A stretch of 64,000 bases of DNA from Erysipelothrix sp. HDW6C (GTDB taxonomy: Bacteria > Bacillota_I > Bacilli_A > Erysipelotrichales > Erysipelotrichaceae). The stretch is from assembly GCF_011299615.1 (NCBI RefSeq), contig NZ_CP049861.1, positions 992,001 to 1,056,000 of the forward strand. The letters run 5' to 3'. The notes below the pieces were generated by a model. That model saw only the letters and a program-made list of their open reading frames with translations, ran no database searches and was not told the DNA's origin. This document shows positions 1-8,488 of the stretch, piece by piece; position 1 is the stretch's first letter; each line of letters begins with the position of its first letter. A program made the position numbers and the translations under genes.

Positions 1-1485
1 TTTGTTGATCAATTTGATCGCAAACCAACCTACAAGCGCGCAAGTGCTGATGTAACTGCTGTATTACCTGGGGAATCAAAACTGAGAGACTCTATTAAAG
101 ATGTTATCATCGAATCGGGATTAAAAGATGGTATGACTGTTTCATTCCATCACCACTTCCGTGAAGGTGATGCCGTTCTCAATATGGTTATGGCTGAAAT
201 CGCCAAATTAGGAATTAAGAATTTAACCCTTGCATCAAGCTCGATTGCCAATGTTCACGAACCAATTATTGAACATATCCGTAATGGTGTTATTACCAAT
301 ATTACTTCAAGTGGATTGCGTGATAAAGTTGGAGCTGCTATTTCAAGTGGTATCCTTGAAAATCCAGTTGTGATTCGTTCACACGGTGGTCGCGCACGCG
401 CCATTGAAATGGGTGATATTGAAATCGATGTGGCCTTCTTAGGTGCACCAAGTTCTGATGACTATGGAAATGCAAACGGATCTCATGGAAAAGCAACCTG
501 TGGTGCATTGGGTTATGCTCGTGTCGATGCAGAGTTCGCTAAGAAAGTTGTTATTATTACCGACAATCTTGTGCCGTATCCAAATACACCAATCAGCATT
601 CCGCAAAATCATGTTGACTATGTTGTTGTCGTTGATTCAATTGGTGATCCAAACGGAATTGCCAAGGGAGCAACACGCTTCACAAGTAACCCTAAGGAAT
701 TGTTGATTGCTGAATACGCAAGTAAAGTTATTACTGAATCACCATACTTCAAAAATGGTTTTTCATTCCAAGCAGGATCGGGTGGATCAGCACTTGCTGT
801 CGCGCGTTTCCTTAAAGATGAAATGATTGCTAAGGAAGTAAAAGCTGGTTTCGCATTGGGTGGTTTGACAGGTCACATGTGTCAAATGCTCGAAGAAGGA
901 TTAATTGATACAATTATTGATACACAGTCATTTGACCGTGGCGCAATTGAATCCATTAAGAATAACGAGAAACACTATGAAATCAGTGCATCCATGTATG
1001 CCAACCCTGGTAACAAGGGGGCGGCTGTAAATAAACTTGACGTTGTTGTCCTTTCAGCACTTGAAGTTGACACAAACTTTAATGTTAATGTTATGACAGG
1101 ATCTGATGGTGTCATTCGTGGCGCCTCAGGTGGACACTGTGATACTGCAGCGGGTGCAAAATTAAGCATCATCTTATCACCGATTGTTCGTGGACGTATC
1201 CCAACAATTGTTGATAATGTAAATACAATTATTACACCGGGCCAATCAATCGATGTTGTAGTTACGGAAGTCGGAATTGCGATTAACCCACTACGTCAAG
1301 ATTTGATTGAAGCCTTCAAGAATCTAAACATTCCGCAATTTACGATTGAGGAATTACGCGACAAAGCTTACAGCATTGTTGGAACACCAGAACCAATCAA
1401 ATATGGTGAGAAAGTTGTTGCCCTCATAGAATATCGTGATGGTAGCATCATCGACGTTGTAAACAATGTCCAAAGAAACGACTAA
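1..1485 (+). CDS. citF: Citrate lyase alpha subunit (citrate CoA-transferase), 5' end cut by window edge
   Basis: The frame is open from base 1 ([10 protein letters not shown]...) and runs to a TAA at 1485, so the start lies outside the window; the ATG at 133 is internal. CitF transfers the acetyl-ACP thioester to citrate in the citrate lyase complex, making citryl-ACP for CitE to cleave. Family features seen are the FHHHFREGD segment, [14 protein letters not shown], a glycine-rich [19 protein letters not shown] stretch and the C-terminal [18 protein letters not shown] region. The last 20 bases overlap citX, and oadA follows, which is the gene order known from the Enterococcus faecalis citrate operon (citF-citX-oadA). 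citC, citD and citE are expected upstream of the window. Confidence in the family is high; only the N-terminus is missing. Confidence 0.96.
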   Translation, partial: FVDQFDRKPTYKRASADVTAVLPGESKLRDSIKDVIIESGLKDGMTVSFHHHFREGDAVLNMVMAEIAKLGIKNLTLASSSIANVHEPIIEHIRNGVITNITSSGLRDKVGAAISSGILENPVVIRSHGGRARAIEMGDIEIDVAFLGAPSSDDYGNANGSHGKATCGALGYARVDAEFAKKVVIITDNLVPYPNTPISIPQNHVDYVVVVDSIGDPNGIAKGATRFTSNPKELLIAEYASKVITESPYFKNGFSFQAGSGGSALAVARFLKDEMIAKEVKAGFALGGLTGHMCQMLEEGLIDTIIDTQSFDRGAIESIKNNEKHYEISASMYANPGNKGAAVNKLDVVVLSALEVDTNFNVNVMTGSDGVIRGASGGHCDTAAGAKLSIILSPIVRGRIPTIVDNVNTIITPGQSIDVVVTEVGIAINPLRQDLIEAFKNLNIPQFTIEELRDKAYSIVGTPEPIKYGEKVVALIEYRDGSIIDVVNNVQRND

Positions 1486-2059
1486 AGTCGTCATTCTAAC
1501 TACTGCGCAAGACGCATTTCAAAGTGGTGAAGAACCTACTTTGGAACTCGTCTTGCATCATCGCGAGAACCGCGTGCAGTTCCAAAATAAACTTGTCGCC
1601 ATGTATCCCAAAAATACACTCATTGCTCTAAAAGTTAATATGCCAGGACCTATTAAGAACAATGAATTGGTACAAGCATTGATTGGAATTGGCAAGCAGT
1701 TACTCAAAACGTATACAACCAACCAAGGTTGGCAATGTGTCTATGAAAAAGATATTGATACATTAGCCGGCGTTGAATACTTCGTTGTTGTTGATGAACC
1801 ATCGATAACAAACGTAAAAAAAGCCATGATTGATTTGGAAGATCATCAACTGCTTGGTCGCTTGTTCGACCTTGATGTCTTCCAGTCCGATTATGGATCG
1901 ATTTCGCGCGAAGATTTGGGTTACACATCACGTCGATGCTTGATCTGTCATGAGTCGAGTAAAGACTGTGGTCGCAATCGTACCCATTCGGTCCGCGAAC
2001 TCCATGAGAAAATAATTGAACTATTAAAAGAAGAAGGGAGCGTGACATTTAATGACTAA
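1466..2059 (+). CDS. citX: Apo-citrate lyase phosphoribosyl-dephospho-CoA transferase
   Basis: This 197-residue protein matches CitX, which attaches the 2'-(5''-triphosphoribosyl)-3'-dephospho-CoA prosthetic group to the acyl carrier subunit CitD. The diagnostic GRLFDLDV motif lies near residue 131, followed by a cysteine-containing segment ([20 protein letters not shown]) near 152-170, as in the family. The ATG lies inside the 3' end of citF in another frame and its stop overlaps the start of oadA, so the three genes are translationally coupled. The cofactor precursor is made by CitG, encoded at 6745-7545 on the other strand. Confidence 0.93.
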   Translation: MSKETTKVVILTTAQDAFQSGEEPTLELVLHHRENRVQFQNKLVAMYPKNTLIALKVNMPGPIKNNELVQALIGIGKQLLKTYTTNQGWQCVYEKDIDTLAGVEYFVVVDEPSITNVKKAMIDLEDHQLLGRLFDLDVFQSDYGSISREDLGYTSRRCLICHESSKDCGRNRTHSVRELHEKIIELLKEEGSVTFND

Positions 2060-3440
2060 AACCGTTAAAATCACCGATACAATATTGCGAGATGCCCATC
2101 AAAGTCAAATTGCAACACGTATGACAATTGAACAAATGATTCCAGTCCTTGAAACACTGGATCATGCGGGATTTGAAAGCCTAGAAGTTTGGGGCGGTGC
2201 AACCTTTGATGCATGTATTCGTTTCTTAAACGAAGATCCATGGGAGCGTCTGCGTACCATCCGTAAACACGTCAAAAACACGAAATTACAAATGTTATTG
2301 CGTGGACAAAACCTTCTTGGTTACAAACACTATGCTGATGATGTTGTGGATGCTTTCATTCAGAAGTCAATCGAGAATGGTATTGATATTATTCGCGTCT
2401 TTGATGCATTGAATGATACGCGTAATCTAAAGACATCTGTGGCATCCATTAATAAATATGGTGGACATGCCCAAGTTGCGATTTGCTACACAATTAGTGA
2501 AGTGCATACAGATGACTATTATGTTGAACTCGTCAAGGAAATGGAAGCCATGGGTGCCCATTCAATTTGTATTAAAGATATGGCCGGTATTCTTACACCG
2601 TATCGTGCTGAAACACTAGTAAAACGTATCAAGGCAGTCACAAAGCTACCATTGCAAGTTCATACACATGCAACAAGTGGTATTGCTGAAATGACATACC
2701 TTAAAGCAGTAGAAGCAGGTGCAGACATTATTGATACTGCAAACTCCTCTTTCGCTGGTGGGACAAGCCAACCCGCTACCGAATCAATGGTTATTGCCCT
2801 GCGTGAATTGGGATATCACATTGATGTGAATCTTGAAGATTGCCAAAAAGTTGCTGAACACTTTAAAGCAGTTAAAGAGACATTTATTGAAAGTGGTGTC
2901 TTTAATCCCAAGGTTCTCGAAGCCGATCCAAATACGCTTATCTATCAAGTTCCAGGAGGTATGATTTCCAATCTGCTTTCACAACTTAAAGAAGCAAAAC
3001 AATTGGATAAATTCGAGCAAGTACTTGCGGAAGTACCCAAAGTCCGTGCTGATTTAGGATATCCTCCTTTAGTTACTCCTTTATCACAAATGGTTGGAAC
3101 ACAGGCGGTAATGAACGTCTTGAGTGGTGAGCGCTATAAACTTGTTCCAAACGAAATCAAAGATTACATCAAAGGATATTATGGTAAGTCTCCTGCTCCA
3201 ATTTCTCCTGAACTTATCGAGACTATCGTAGGAAAGAATGCCGAAATTATTACTGTACGTCCTGCCGATCTCATTGAACCTGAGATGGCAAATGTTACAG
3301 CTGAACTCGGCGATATTGCTGACTCGGTTGAGGATGTCTTGTCCTATGCACTGTTCCCACAGATTGCATTACCATACCTCAAGAAGAAGCATGATCCATT
3401 CTATGATGTACCCGAACAAAACGTTACGATCATAATGTAA
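2052..3440 (+). CDS. oadA: Oxaloacetate decarboxylase alpha chain (carboxyltransferase domain only)
   Basis: The product opens with KITDTILRDAHQSQIATRM, the HMGL/PYC-type TIM barrel signature with metal-binding Asp, and contains the carboxyltransferase core (ESLEVWGGATFD, CIKDMAGILTPY, VHTHATSGIAEMTY). It is 462 residues and ends right after the conserved carboxyltransferase domain, so it lacks the C-terminal biotinyl domain of Klebsiella-type OadA (about 590 residues). In Enterococcus-type citrate clusters the biotin carrier is a separate protein (OadH/BCCP); that gene is presumably upstream of this window. The enzyme decarboxylates oxaloacetate released by citrate lyase to pyruvate. It overlaps citX by 8 bases and ends the operon at an intrinsic terminator. 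Confidence 0.93.
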   Translation: MTKTVKITDTILRDAHQSQIATRMTIEQMIPVLETLDHAGFESLEVWGGATFDACIRFLNEDPWERLRTIRKHVKNTKLQMLLRGQNLLGYKHYADDVVDAFIQKSIENGIDIIRVFDALNDTRNLKTSVASINKYGGHAQVAICYTISEVHTDDYYVELVKEMEAMGAHSICIKDMAGILTPYRAETLVKRIKAVTKLPLQVHTHATSGIAEMTYLKAVEAGADIIDTANSSFAGGTSQPATESMVIALRELGYHIDVNLEDCQKVAEHFKAVKETFIESGVFNPKVLEADPNTLIYQVPGGMISNLLSQLKEAKQLDKFEQVLAEVPKVRADLGYPPLVTPLSQMVGTQAVMNVLSGERYKLVPNEIKDYIKGYYGKSPAPISPELIETIVGKNAEIITVRPADLIEPEMANVTAELGDIADSVEDVLSYALFPQIALPYLKKKHDPFYDVPEQNVTIIM

Positions 3441-3469
3441 CATTTGGCTAAGTCCTGCCAACTTAGTCT

Positions 3470-3503
3470 AACCACAACAATTTGCCCTTGTTGTGGTTTT
3501 TTA
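3470..3503 (+). terminator. Intrinsic terminator after oadA
   Basis: An 11-bp perfect stem AACCACAACAA/TTGTTGTGGTT (3470-3480 with 3488-3498) with a 7-base loop runs into a T tract. It closes the citrate operon before the racemase gene. Confidence 0.9.
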
Positions 3504-3564
3504 TTACATCAATCGTTTTAAATAAAGAGTTATGGTACACTGAGGCTATTAAAAGGGGATAATA

Positions 3565-4254
3565 ATGAAAACAATTGGAATTATTGGTGGAATGAGTTGG
3601 GAAAGCACCGCCACCTATTATAAGTTAATGAATACATACACACGCGATCTTATGGGAGGTTTACACTCCGCAAAGTTGATTATATTCAGCGTTGATTTTC
3701 ATGAAATTGAATACTATCAGTCACGTGGAGAATGGGAAAAGTGTGCTGAAAAAATGATACTTGCAGCACAGGCACTCGAACGTGCAGGTGCCGACTTTAT
3801 TGTTATAAGTACAAATACGATGCATAATGTAGCGACACAAGTCAAAGCATCGGTTAAAATTCCGCTGCTTCATATCGCAGAAGCCACATCACGGGTTTTA
3901 AAGGACGCTGGTCACACTAAAGTTGCTTTGTTAGGTACAAAGTACACGATGCAATTAGACTTCTACAAAGATGTCCTGAAAGCTAATGGTATTGAGGTTC
4001 TTATACCAAATATTCAAGAGATTGACGAAATAAATCGCATTATTTTTGAAGAATTATGTGTCGGTGTGATACTCGAGACTTCACGCAAGTATTATCAAAA
4101 AGCAATATTAAAGTTGCAGGAGAACGGTGCCCAAGCAGTAATTCTTGGGTGCACAGAAATTGGGATGTTAATTGAACACTCTGACTGCAACATTCCAGTA
4201 TTTGATACAACTGAAATTCATGCAAAAGCTGCAGTAGATTGTGCAAATAAATAA
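3565..4254 (+). CDS. Aspartate/glutamate racemase family protein (YgeA-like)
   Basis: This 229-residue protein belongs to the Asp/Glu racemase superfamily: N-terminal KTIGIIGGMSWEST, a TNTMH motif (Thr83) and GCTEIG (Cys196). Most family members use two catalytic cysteines. Replacement of the first by Thr with retention of the second is the arrangement described for Escherichia coli YgeA/EcL-DER, with almost identical positions (Thr83/Cys197). It probably racemises L-Asp or L-Glu or a related amino acid, perhaps with one-sided specificity. The gene has its own extended -10 promoter (TGgTACACT at 3533-3541) and SD AAAAGGGG, so it is likely a separate transcript. Substrate is not shown by sequence. 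Confidence 0.85.
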   Translation: MKTIGIIGGMSWESTATYYKLMNTYTRDLMGGLHSAKLIIFSVDFHEIEYYQSRGEWEKCAEKMILAAQALERAGADFIVISTNTMHNVATQVKASVKIPLLHIAEATSRVLKDAGHTKVALLGTKYTMQLDFYKDVLKANGIEVLIPNIQEIDEINRIIFEELCVGVILETSRKYYQKAILKLQENGAQAVILGCTEIGMLIEHSDCNIPVFDTTEIHAKAAVDCANK

Positions 4255-4277
4255 GAAAAATATTTTTTTGATATTAT

Positions 4278-4306
4278 TCAAACTATTTCATCGATTTTAG
4301 AGTCTA
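4278..4306 (+). promoter_or_regulatory. Candidate ECF-type promoter of the sigma/anti-sigma operon
   Basis: TCAAAC (4278-4283), a 17-base spacer and AGTCTA (4301-4306) resemble the ECF consensus TGAAAC-N16/17-CGTCTA known from Bacillus, with one mismatch in each box. Its place directly before the sigma gene suggests autoregulation. The predicted transcript start would be at or just before the SD GGAGGA, leaving a very short leader, which is a weakness of the call. Confidence 0.4.
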
Positions 4307-4324
4307 ATGTGTGGAGGAAAGAAA

Positions 4325-4828
4325 ATGGAGATTACAAAAAAGACAATTCGTGATCGCGATGAACTTGCCCGATATCTAAAAACGATATCAAAAGAACTTC
4401 AAGCCGTTGCTTATTCATTTATGGGTGACACAGTCTTGGTTGACGATGTCATCAGTGAAACAGTAGTAAAAGTCTTCAACAGTCGCAAGAAAGTTAAACA
4501 TCCAGAATTCTTTAAAACGTGGATTATTCGTATTTTAATCAATACGTGCAAGGATACGTTGATTGCCCAAAACAAGTATGTTGAGTTGTTTGACGAGGAT
4601 TTAATCCTAAGTACGGAAAATAGTAACGATGCATATGCCTACGTACATGACTATGTTGATGAACTCCCATTTATTGAGCGAGAAGTAATTACACTCAAAG
4701 TTTTTAGTGGCTATACATTTAAAGAAATTAGTGAAATTATAGAAGTACCCGAGGGAACAGCAAAAACACGCTATTATGCCGGTCTTAAGCGTCTTAAATT
4801 AGAAATGGAGGAGCTATCTTATGAATAA
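4325..4828 (+). CDS. ECF-type RNA polymerase sigma factor
   Basis: A 167-residue sigma-70 family protein with region 2 (YSFMGDTVLVDDVISETVVKVFNSRK, then HPEFFKTWIIRILINTCKD) and region 4 (LPFIEREVITLKVFSGYTFKEISEIIEVPEGTAKTR). An ATG at 4307 is in frame, but the SD GTGGAGGA lies between it and 4325, so 4325 is the start. The last 8 bases overlap the downstream membrane protein, the typical coupling of an ECF sigma with its anti-sigma factor. The regulon cannot be read from the sequence; a matching promoter may lie upstream of this operon. Confidence 0.9.
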   Translation: MEITKKTIRDRDELARYLKTISKELQAVAYSFMGDTVLVDDVISETVVKVFNSRKKVKHPEFFKTWIIRILINTCKDTLIAQNKYVELFDEDLILSTENSNDAYAYVHDYVDELPFIEREVITLKVFSGYTFKEISEIIEVPEGTAKTRYYAGLKRLKLEMEELSYE

Positions 4829-6392
4829 AAACCAATTTGAGCAATGGAAGCAAATGGTTGATGAGAACTCTGAACGAAATTTAGATGATATTATTGATGC
4901 TTCTCTAGATCAAGCACAAAAAGAAGAAAAGCGAAAGAATATATTTAAAGGAGCAGGGACCATTTTCTCAACAATCCTTGTATTCACTTTAATGGTTAAC
5001 TTTAGTAATTCGTTTTATGTTTTTGCACAAGAAGTTCCAGTATTGCGTGAAATAAGCAGTTTATTACGGTTCGCTGAATATAAGAAGGAAACTATGGTAG
5101 TTCCAAATAAACCGATTGAACCTGAAAAACCTTCGGATATAGATAAACCAACCAATCCACAGGAGTCCAATGATTCGAAATCGGTAAACTTCGATGTAGG
5201 ATATATGTCGGGCATGGTTACGAGTATGTCGCCCATAGATATTACGGTCAATGAATATGGACCAAAGGGAGTCGACGGTATTAACTATTACCCAACGGGT
5301 CCCTATAAAGATGGTTGGATCATGAAGGGTTATGAGGTGAATACACCCGCAATTTCTACCTATGATGTTGATTACATTTTCGAAAGTCCAACCGATATCT
5401 ATAAAATACTTCCGAAGATGAACCCAATAGATCCTTATTCTGGTGGACCAATTGACAACCTCATCCCAAGTGTTCAAAAACTTATTGACGATTACCCCTA
5501 TGTTGTACCTTTTGGGAATTCTATTTATGCACAAATGATTGTAATCAATGATAAAACCTACTTTGTGTACAGAACAAATAAAGAGCGTGATGAAAGTGCG
5601 CAGACACACTACCTTACAGTAGTGGAGTATGACATTACACAAGGAAGCTGGAGGGCGCATGGTATTTTCGATGCTAAGGCGTATCCAACGGATGCACGTA
5701 TTAAATATTTGGAAGAACACAATGGTAAACCATATTTAACATATGATAGGAATTATGGAGATGCCACATGCAACATGTTTCACGCTATTGATGCAGATCC
5801 TGAGTCAGGAAAGCTTGACTGCTTCGACGGATCGGCATCTGGAAATGTGTATACTAAACCCAATTTAGTTCAAAAAGAGGAGAATTTACGTGTTTATTCC
5901 AATAATCTCATTGAGCCTACGTACTTCTTCCAAGATGACAATCCTAAAGAAAGTCTACCGGGTTTCACAACGTCAAATCTACATGTGTATACAGATGATG
6001 GCTATAAATACAGTTTCTCCGAACATTATAATTTAAAAATAGTTGGTAAGTACTTACTGCTTGCTCATGAAGACTTGACCTATAGGGTTATTAACACTGA
6101 AACGGATATGTATGACACGTTTACATCATTATCAGAAGTACAAAAATGGCTGAATAATAAAGGTATCGAGGCATTGTTGGTAAATGTTTCGTCATTTGGT
6201 GATGAATTTGGCATTCAAGGCAAGTTTGCCCAAACAGCTTGGCCAAATTACAGAAGGAATGATTTTGAGACTAGTGGTTCCAAACCCAATCCACATTTTA
6301 TTCTCATCGGTGATGGTAAACCTTACCGCATAATTTCAGGAAGTGAAGCGGTGGATGACTGGCGAGAAATTGTTATTACACCTCGAAAATGA
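4821..6392 (+). CDS. Transmembrane anti-sigma factor-like protein with large extracytoplasmic domain
   Basis: The 523-residue product has a charged cytoplasmic segment (1-43), one membrane span (about 44-64, FKGAGTIFSTILVFTLMVNF) and about 455 outside residues starting with SFYVFAQEVPVLREISSLLRF, a pattern seen in DUF4179-type anti-sigma proteins. Residues near 90-110 form a Pro/Lys-rich linker (PNKPIEPEKPSDIDKPTNP). By position and 8-base overlap it most likely holds the sigma factor at the membrane and releases it on an envelope signal. The ectodomain is not one I recognise functionally, but it has a clear paralogue at 18886-20304. Both end with a similar block (GIEALLVNV..., then RIISGS...W.EIV). 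The outside domain is unusually large for this family. Confidence 0.75.
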   Translation: MNKNQFEQWKQMVDENSERNLDDIIDASLDQAQKEEKRKNIFKGAGTIFSTILVFTLMVNFSNSFYVFAQEVPVLREISSLLRFAEYKKETMVVPNKPIEPEKPSDIDKPTNPQESNDSKSVNFDVGYMSGMVTSMSPIDITVNEYGPKGVDGINYYPTGPYKDGWIMKGYEVNTPAISTYDVDYIFESPTDIYKILPKMNPIDPYSGGPIDNLIPSVQKLIDDYPYVVPFGNSIYAQMIVINDKTYFVYRTNKERDESAQTHYLTVVEYDITQGSWRAHGIFDAKAYPTDARIKYLEEHNGKPYLTYDRNYGDATCNMFHAIDADPESGKLDCFDGSASGNVYTKPNLVQKEENLRVYSNNLIEPTYFFQDDNPKESLPGFTTSNLHVYTDDGYKYSFSEHYNLKIVGKYLLLAHEDLTYRVINTETDMYDTFTSLSEVQKWLNNKGIEALLVNVSSFGDEFGIQGKFAQTAWPNYRRNDFETSGSKPNPHFILIGDGKPYRIISGSEAVDDWREIVITPRK

Positions 6393-6409
6393 TTTTGTTG
6401 AAATATTTC

Positions 6410-6440
6410 AGTGTTGGTGAGAAGTCACCAACACTTTTTA
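6410..6440 (+). terminator. Intrinsic terminator after the anti-sigma gene
   Basis: AGTGTTGGTGA (6410-6420) and TCACCAACACT (6425-6435) form an 11-bp stem with a GAAG loop followed by TTTT. Confidence 0.93.
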
Positions 6441-6674
6441 TATATGATTCAATGGACTTATGCAGTAAACTGTTACTATTAATAGGTGTTCTCAGCTTCC
6501 ATACTATCTAAATTATGATGGATATCACGTATTCATTCATATTATAGAACAATCATAAGAAATGACACCATACTTAATCATAATTTTAGTTGTGTTCCTT
6601 TTCAATTTATAACCGAACTTAGAACCGTTAATCATTATTCAATTGTAATACCGGAGTAGCTTCACGGCTAATTA
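6441..6674. other. AT-rich intergenic stretch, nothing recognised
   Basis: About 230 bases separate two converging terminators. It holds no ORF with a plausible ribosome binding site, no recognisable RNA motif and no clear repeat. Confidence 0.5.
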
Positions 6675-6709
6675 TAAAAAACCATCGTTAATTTAAAATA
6701 ACGATGGTA
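6675..6709 (-). terminator. Intrinsic terminator of the citG/GntR operon
   Basis: ACCATCGTTA (6681-6690) pairs with TAACGATGGT (6700-6709). Read on the minus strand the stem is followed by a run of Ts, so it serves transcription leaving citG. Confidence 0.88.
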
Positions 6710-6744
6710 GTAATGTAAAATATTGATAATTTTAGAAACGATTT

Positions 6745-7545
6745 TCAGACACAAATTTGATAATGATGGAGGAAAATTGCGACAGCCAATAAGTCTGCAG
6801 AACCACCTGGACTCAGATTTCGCTTGATGAATTCATAATTCATCATTCGCAAATGATAATCAAGATCATCATAAGGGGTGTCGGCAAGTGATTTGCCATA
6901 ATTCAATCCCTCTATACCTCCGCGTTTAAGCATGTTTGCATCATCATTAAACTTGATGATTTCCAACAAAGCGAGTTTCAGTCGTTTTTGATATGGAATC
7001 AATTCATCACTTAGAATTGGAAGAGCATGCTTCATAATGGTGGGAAGTCCATTTTCAACTTCACCGCGTATACCGGTATATCCAAATTGCTCGAAAATCC
7101 GTTCTCCGTGAGTAGTATAAACTGTTAAACTTTCAAGTTCTTCCTTTACGAGTCCAACAGTCATCCTCCGAATCATTTGCGAAAGTTCATCCAATGTCGG
7201 TGTTCCTAAATTTCCAAGTGCCGCTAATACCACACCAAAGATGAAATTTGCACCTTTGTGTGTATTCACATGATCTGTAACTGAGAACATAGCTGCTTCA
7301 TTTGCCCTTCCGATACTGCGAATTTCATCAAAAAGTTGTCGTGGCGTTCCCGAATGGGAAATTCCCGTTTCATAATAAATGACAAACCCAGGTTGTAACG
7401 AAAAGCAACTATCGAGAAACATAAAGTAGTCCATATCGCTGTGAGATCCATTATCGATAGGATCAACGAGTCCAGGTTTTGGTGCTAAACTGACTTCGTG
7501 AATGAGTGATTTAAGGGCTAAATTTGCGATCTCTGTGGCATTCAT
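6745..7545 (-). CDS. citG: Triphosphoribosyl-dephospho-CoA synthase
   Basis: At 266 residues the protein carries the CitG hallmark EVSLAPKPGLVDPIDNGSHSDMD (residues about 17-39) and the C-terminal SPGGSADLLAVAIFLHH segment. CitG makes 2'-(5''-triphosphoribosyl)-3'-dephospho-CoA from ATP and dephospho-CoA, the precursor that CitX loads onto citrate lyase. The start ATG overlaps the stop of the upstream GntR gene by 4 bases, so regulator and cofactor enzyme form one operon. It lies on the opposite strand from citF-citX-oadA and is separated from it by unrelated genes, so the citrate cluster is split here. Confidence 0.93.
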   Translation of the reverse strand: MNATEIANLALKSLIHEVSLAPKPGLVDPIDNGSHSDMDYFMFLDSCFSLQPGFVIYYETGISHSGTPRQLFDEIRSIGRANEAAMFSVTDHVNTHKGANFIFGVVLAALGNLGTPTLDELSQMIRRMTVGLVKEELESLTVYTTHGERIFEQFGYTGIRGEVENGLPTIMKHALPILSDELIPYQKRLKLALLEIIKFNDDANMLKRGGIEGLNYGKSLADTPYDDLDYHLRMMNYEFIKRNLSPGGSADLLAVAIFLHHYQICV

Positions 7546-8237
7546 ATTGCGCCATTTTCACGCATAACATCTAAAATGAAATCACGCGATAAAGAAAGGT
7601 GTTCGCGAATTACAAGTTCCATCTGCTCAACATCGCCATTTTTAAGACAGCGGTAGATGAGACGGTGCTCGGCTAATGCACGTGCGCGCCTCATGTCGGC
7701 TGTTAGGGAGATATCACGGAAACGTGTAAGATAGTCACGAAGGCGATTTTGGATGGATTCAAGGCGAGGCATACGGGAAAATTCGTAAACCATTGTGTTA
7801 AAATTCTTCGACATTTGAATGACAGCTTGTACATCATTGTCAGCTTGTGCTTGATCTGTTCTGTCCAAGAGGTCTTCCATTTTTCTAAAATCATCTGAAG
7901 TCATAAGTTTCATTGCATTAACTGCAGCGAGAATATCCAGCGAAATACGAATTTGATAGATTTCATGAACATCGTCTTCTTTAAATGTACTAACTACAAT
8001 TCCATAATTAGGAATGTATTGAACAATGTCCTCATCTTGGATGCGACGCAACGCTTCACGAACAGGTGTACGACTCACATTCAAACTCTCTGCGTAGTAT
8101 TTTTCATTGATACGTTCGCCCATTGGAATAATTCCAGTAATAATGGCTGTACGTAAACCCTCGTATATTATCTGATTCAAGGGCATATTTTGACTCAAAT
8201 CAACCAATTCGATCACTTTAACCATATAGTCTTTCAT
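7542..8237 (-). CDS. GntR/FCD-family transcriptional regulator, probable citrate regulator (CitO-like)
   Basis: A 231-residue regulator with an N-terminal winged helix (MPLNQIIYEGLRTAIITGIIPMGERINEKYYAESLNVSRTPVREALRRI, about residues 19-67) and a C-terminal helical FCD-type ligand domain whose metal/ligand histidines fit HRLIYRC and REHLSLS. CitO of Enterococcus faecalis is a GntR-family activator of the citrate operons, so coupling to citG makes the same role likely here. This is inferred from context. A GTATAC-containing palindrome just upstream of its promoter is the likely binding site. Confidence 0.82.
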   Translation of the reverse strand: MKDYMVKVIELVDLSQNMPLNQIIYEGLRTAIITGIIPMGERINEKYYAESLNVSRTPVREALRRIQDEDIVQYIPNYGIVVSTFKEDDVHEIYQIRISLDILAAVNAMKLMTSDDFRKMEDLLDRTDQAQADNDVQAVIQMSKNFNTMVYEFSRMPRLESIQNRLRDYLTRFRDISLTADMRRARALAEHRLIYRCLKNGDVEQMELVIREHLSLSRDFILDVMRENGAI

Positions 8238-8309
8238 GATTCTTCTCCTTTATGTTAGACTCGGGTAAATATAAACTTAGATTGTCTACTCTATGTAGAT
8301 TACTTTGTT

Positions 8310-8338
8310 ATTATATAAGAATAAGACAACTTACGCAA
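8310..8338 (-). promoter_or_regulatory. Predicted promoter of the GntR-citG operon
   Basis: On the minus strand TTGCGT (8338-8333), a 17-base spacer and TATAAT (8315-8310) make a good sigma-A promoter about 75 bases before the start codon. Confidence 0.6.
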
Positions 8339-8341
8339 AGC

Positions 8342-8362
8342 AGTGTATACACTGTATACACT
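8342..8362. promoter_or_regulatory. 21-bp palindrome, candidate GntR operator
   Basis: The arms AGTGTATACA (8342-8351) and TGTATACACT (8353-8362) are perfect inverted repeats around one central base. They contain two GTATAC cores, typical of FadR/FCD-subfamily operators. The site ends 3 bases upstream of the predicted -35 of the regulator's own promoter, a position that fits activation. Confidence 0.6.
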
Positions 8363-8455
8363 TTGAATTGTGAGAGAAAGTCTACTCAAAAGGGCGCATT
8401 CATATAAAAATATAAAATGGTATTTTTGGTGTCTTTTCGATTTTGTGTGCACAAT

Positions 8456-8485
8456 CAAAGAAAAACCGCACCAATTGATGCGGTT
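8456..8485 (-). terminator. Intrinsic terminator of the two-gene ABC operon
   Basis: AACCGCA (8464-8470) and TGCGGTT (8479-8485) form a stem; on the minus strand it is followed by TTTTTCTTTG. Confidence 0.82.
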
Positions 8486-8488
8486 AAA

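Noticed and set aside
5064-5720. Long minus-strand open frame (218 codons) inside the anti-sigma gene
   Set aside because: It is antisense to a well-supported gene, has low-complexity, Ile/Arg/Trp-rich composition typical of shadow frames, and no SD.
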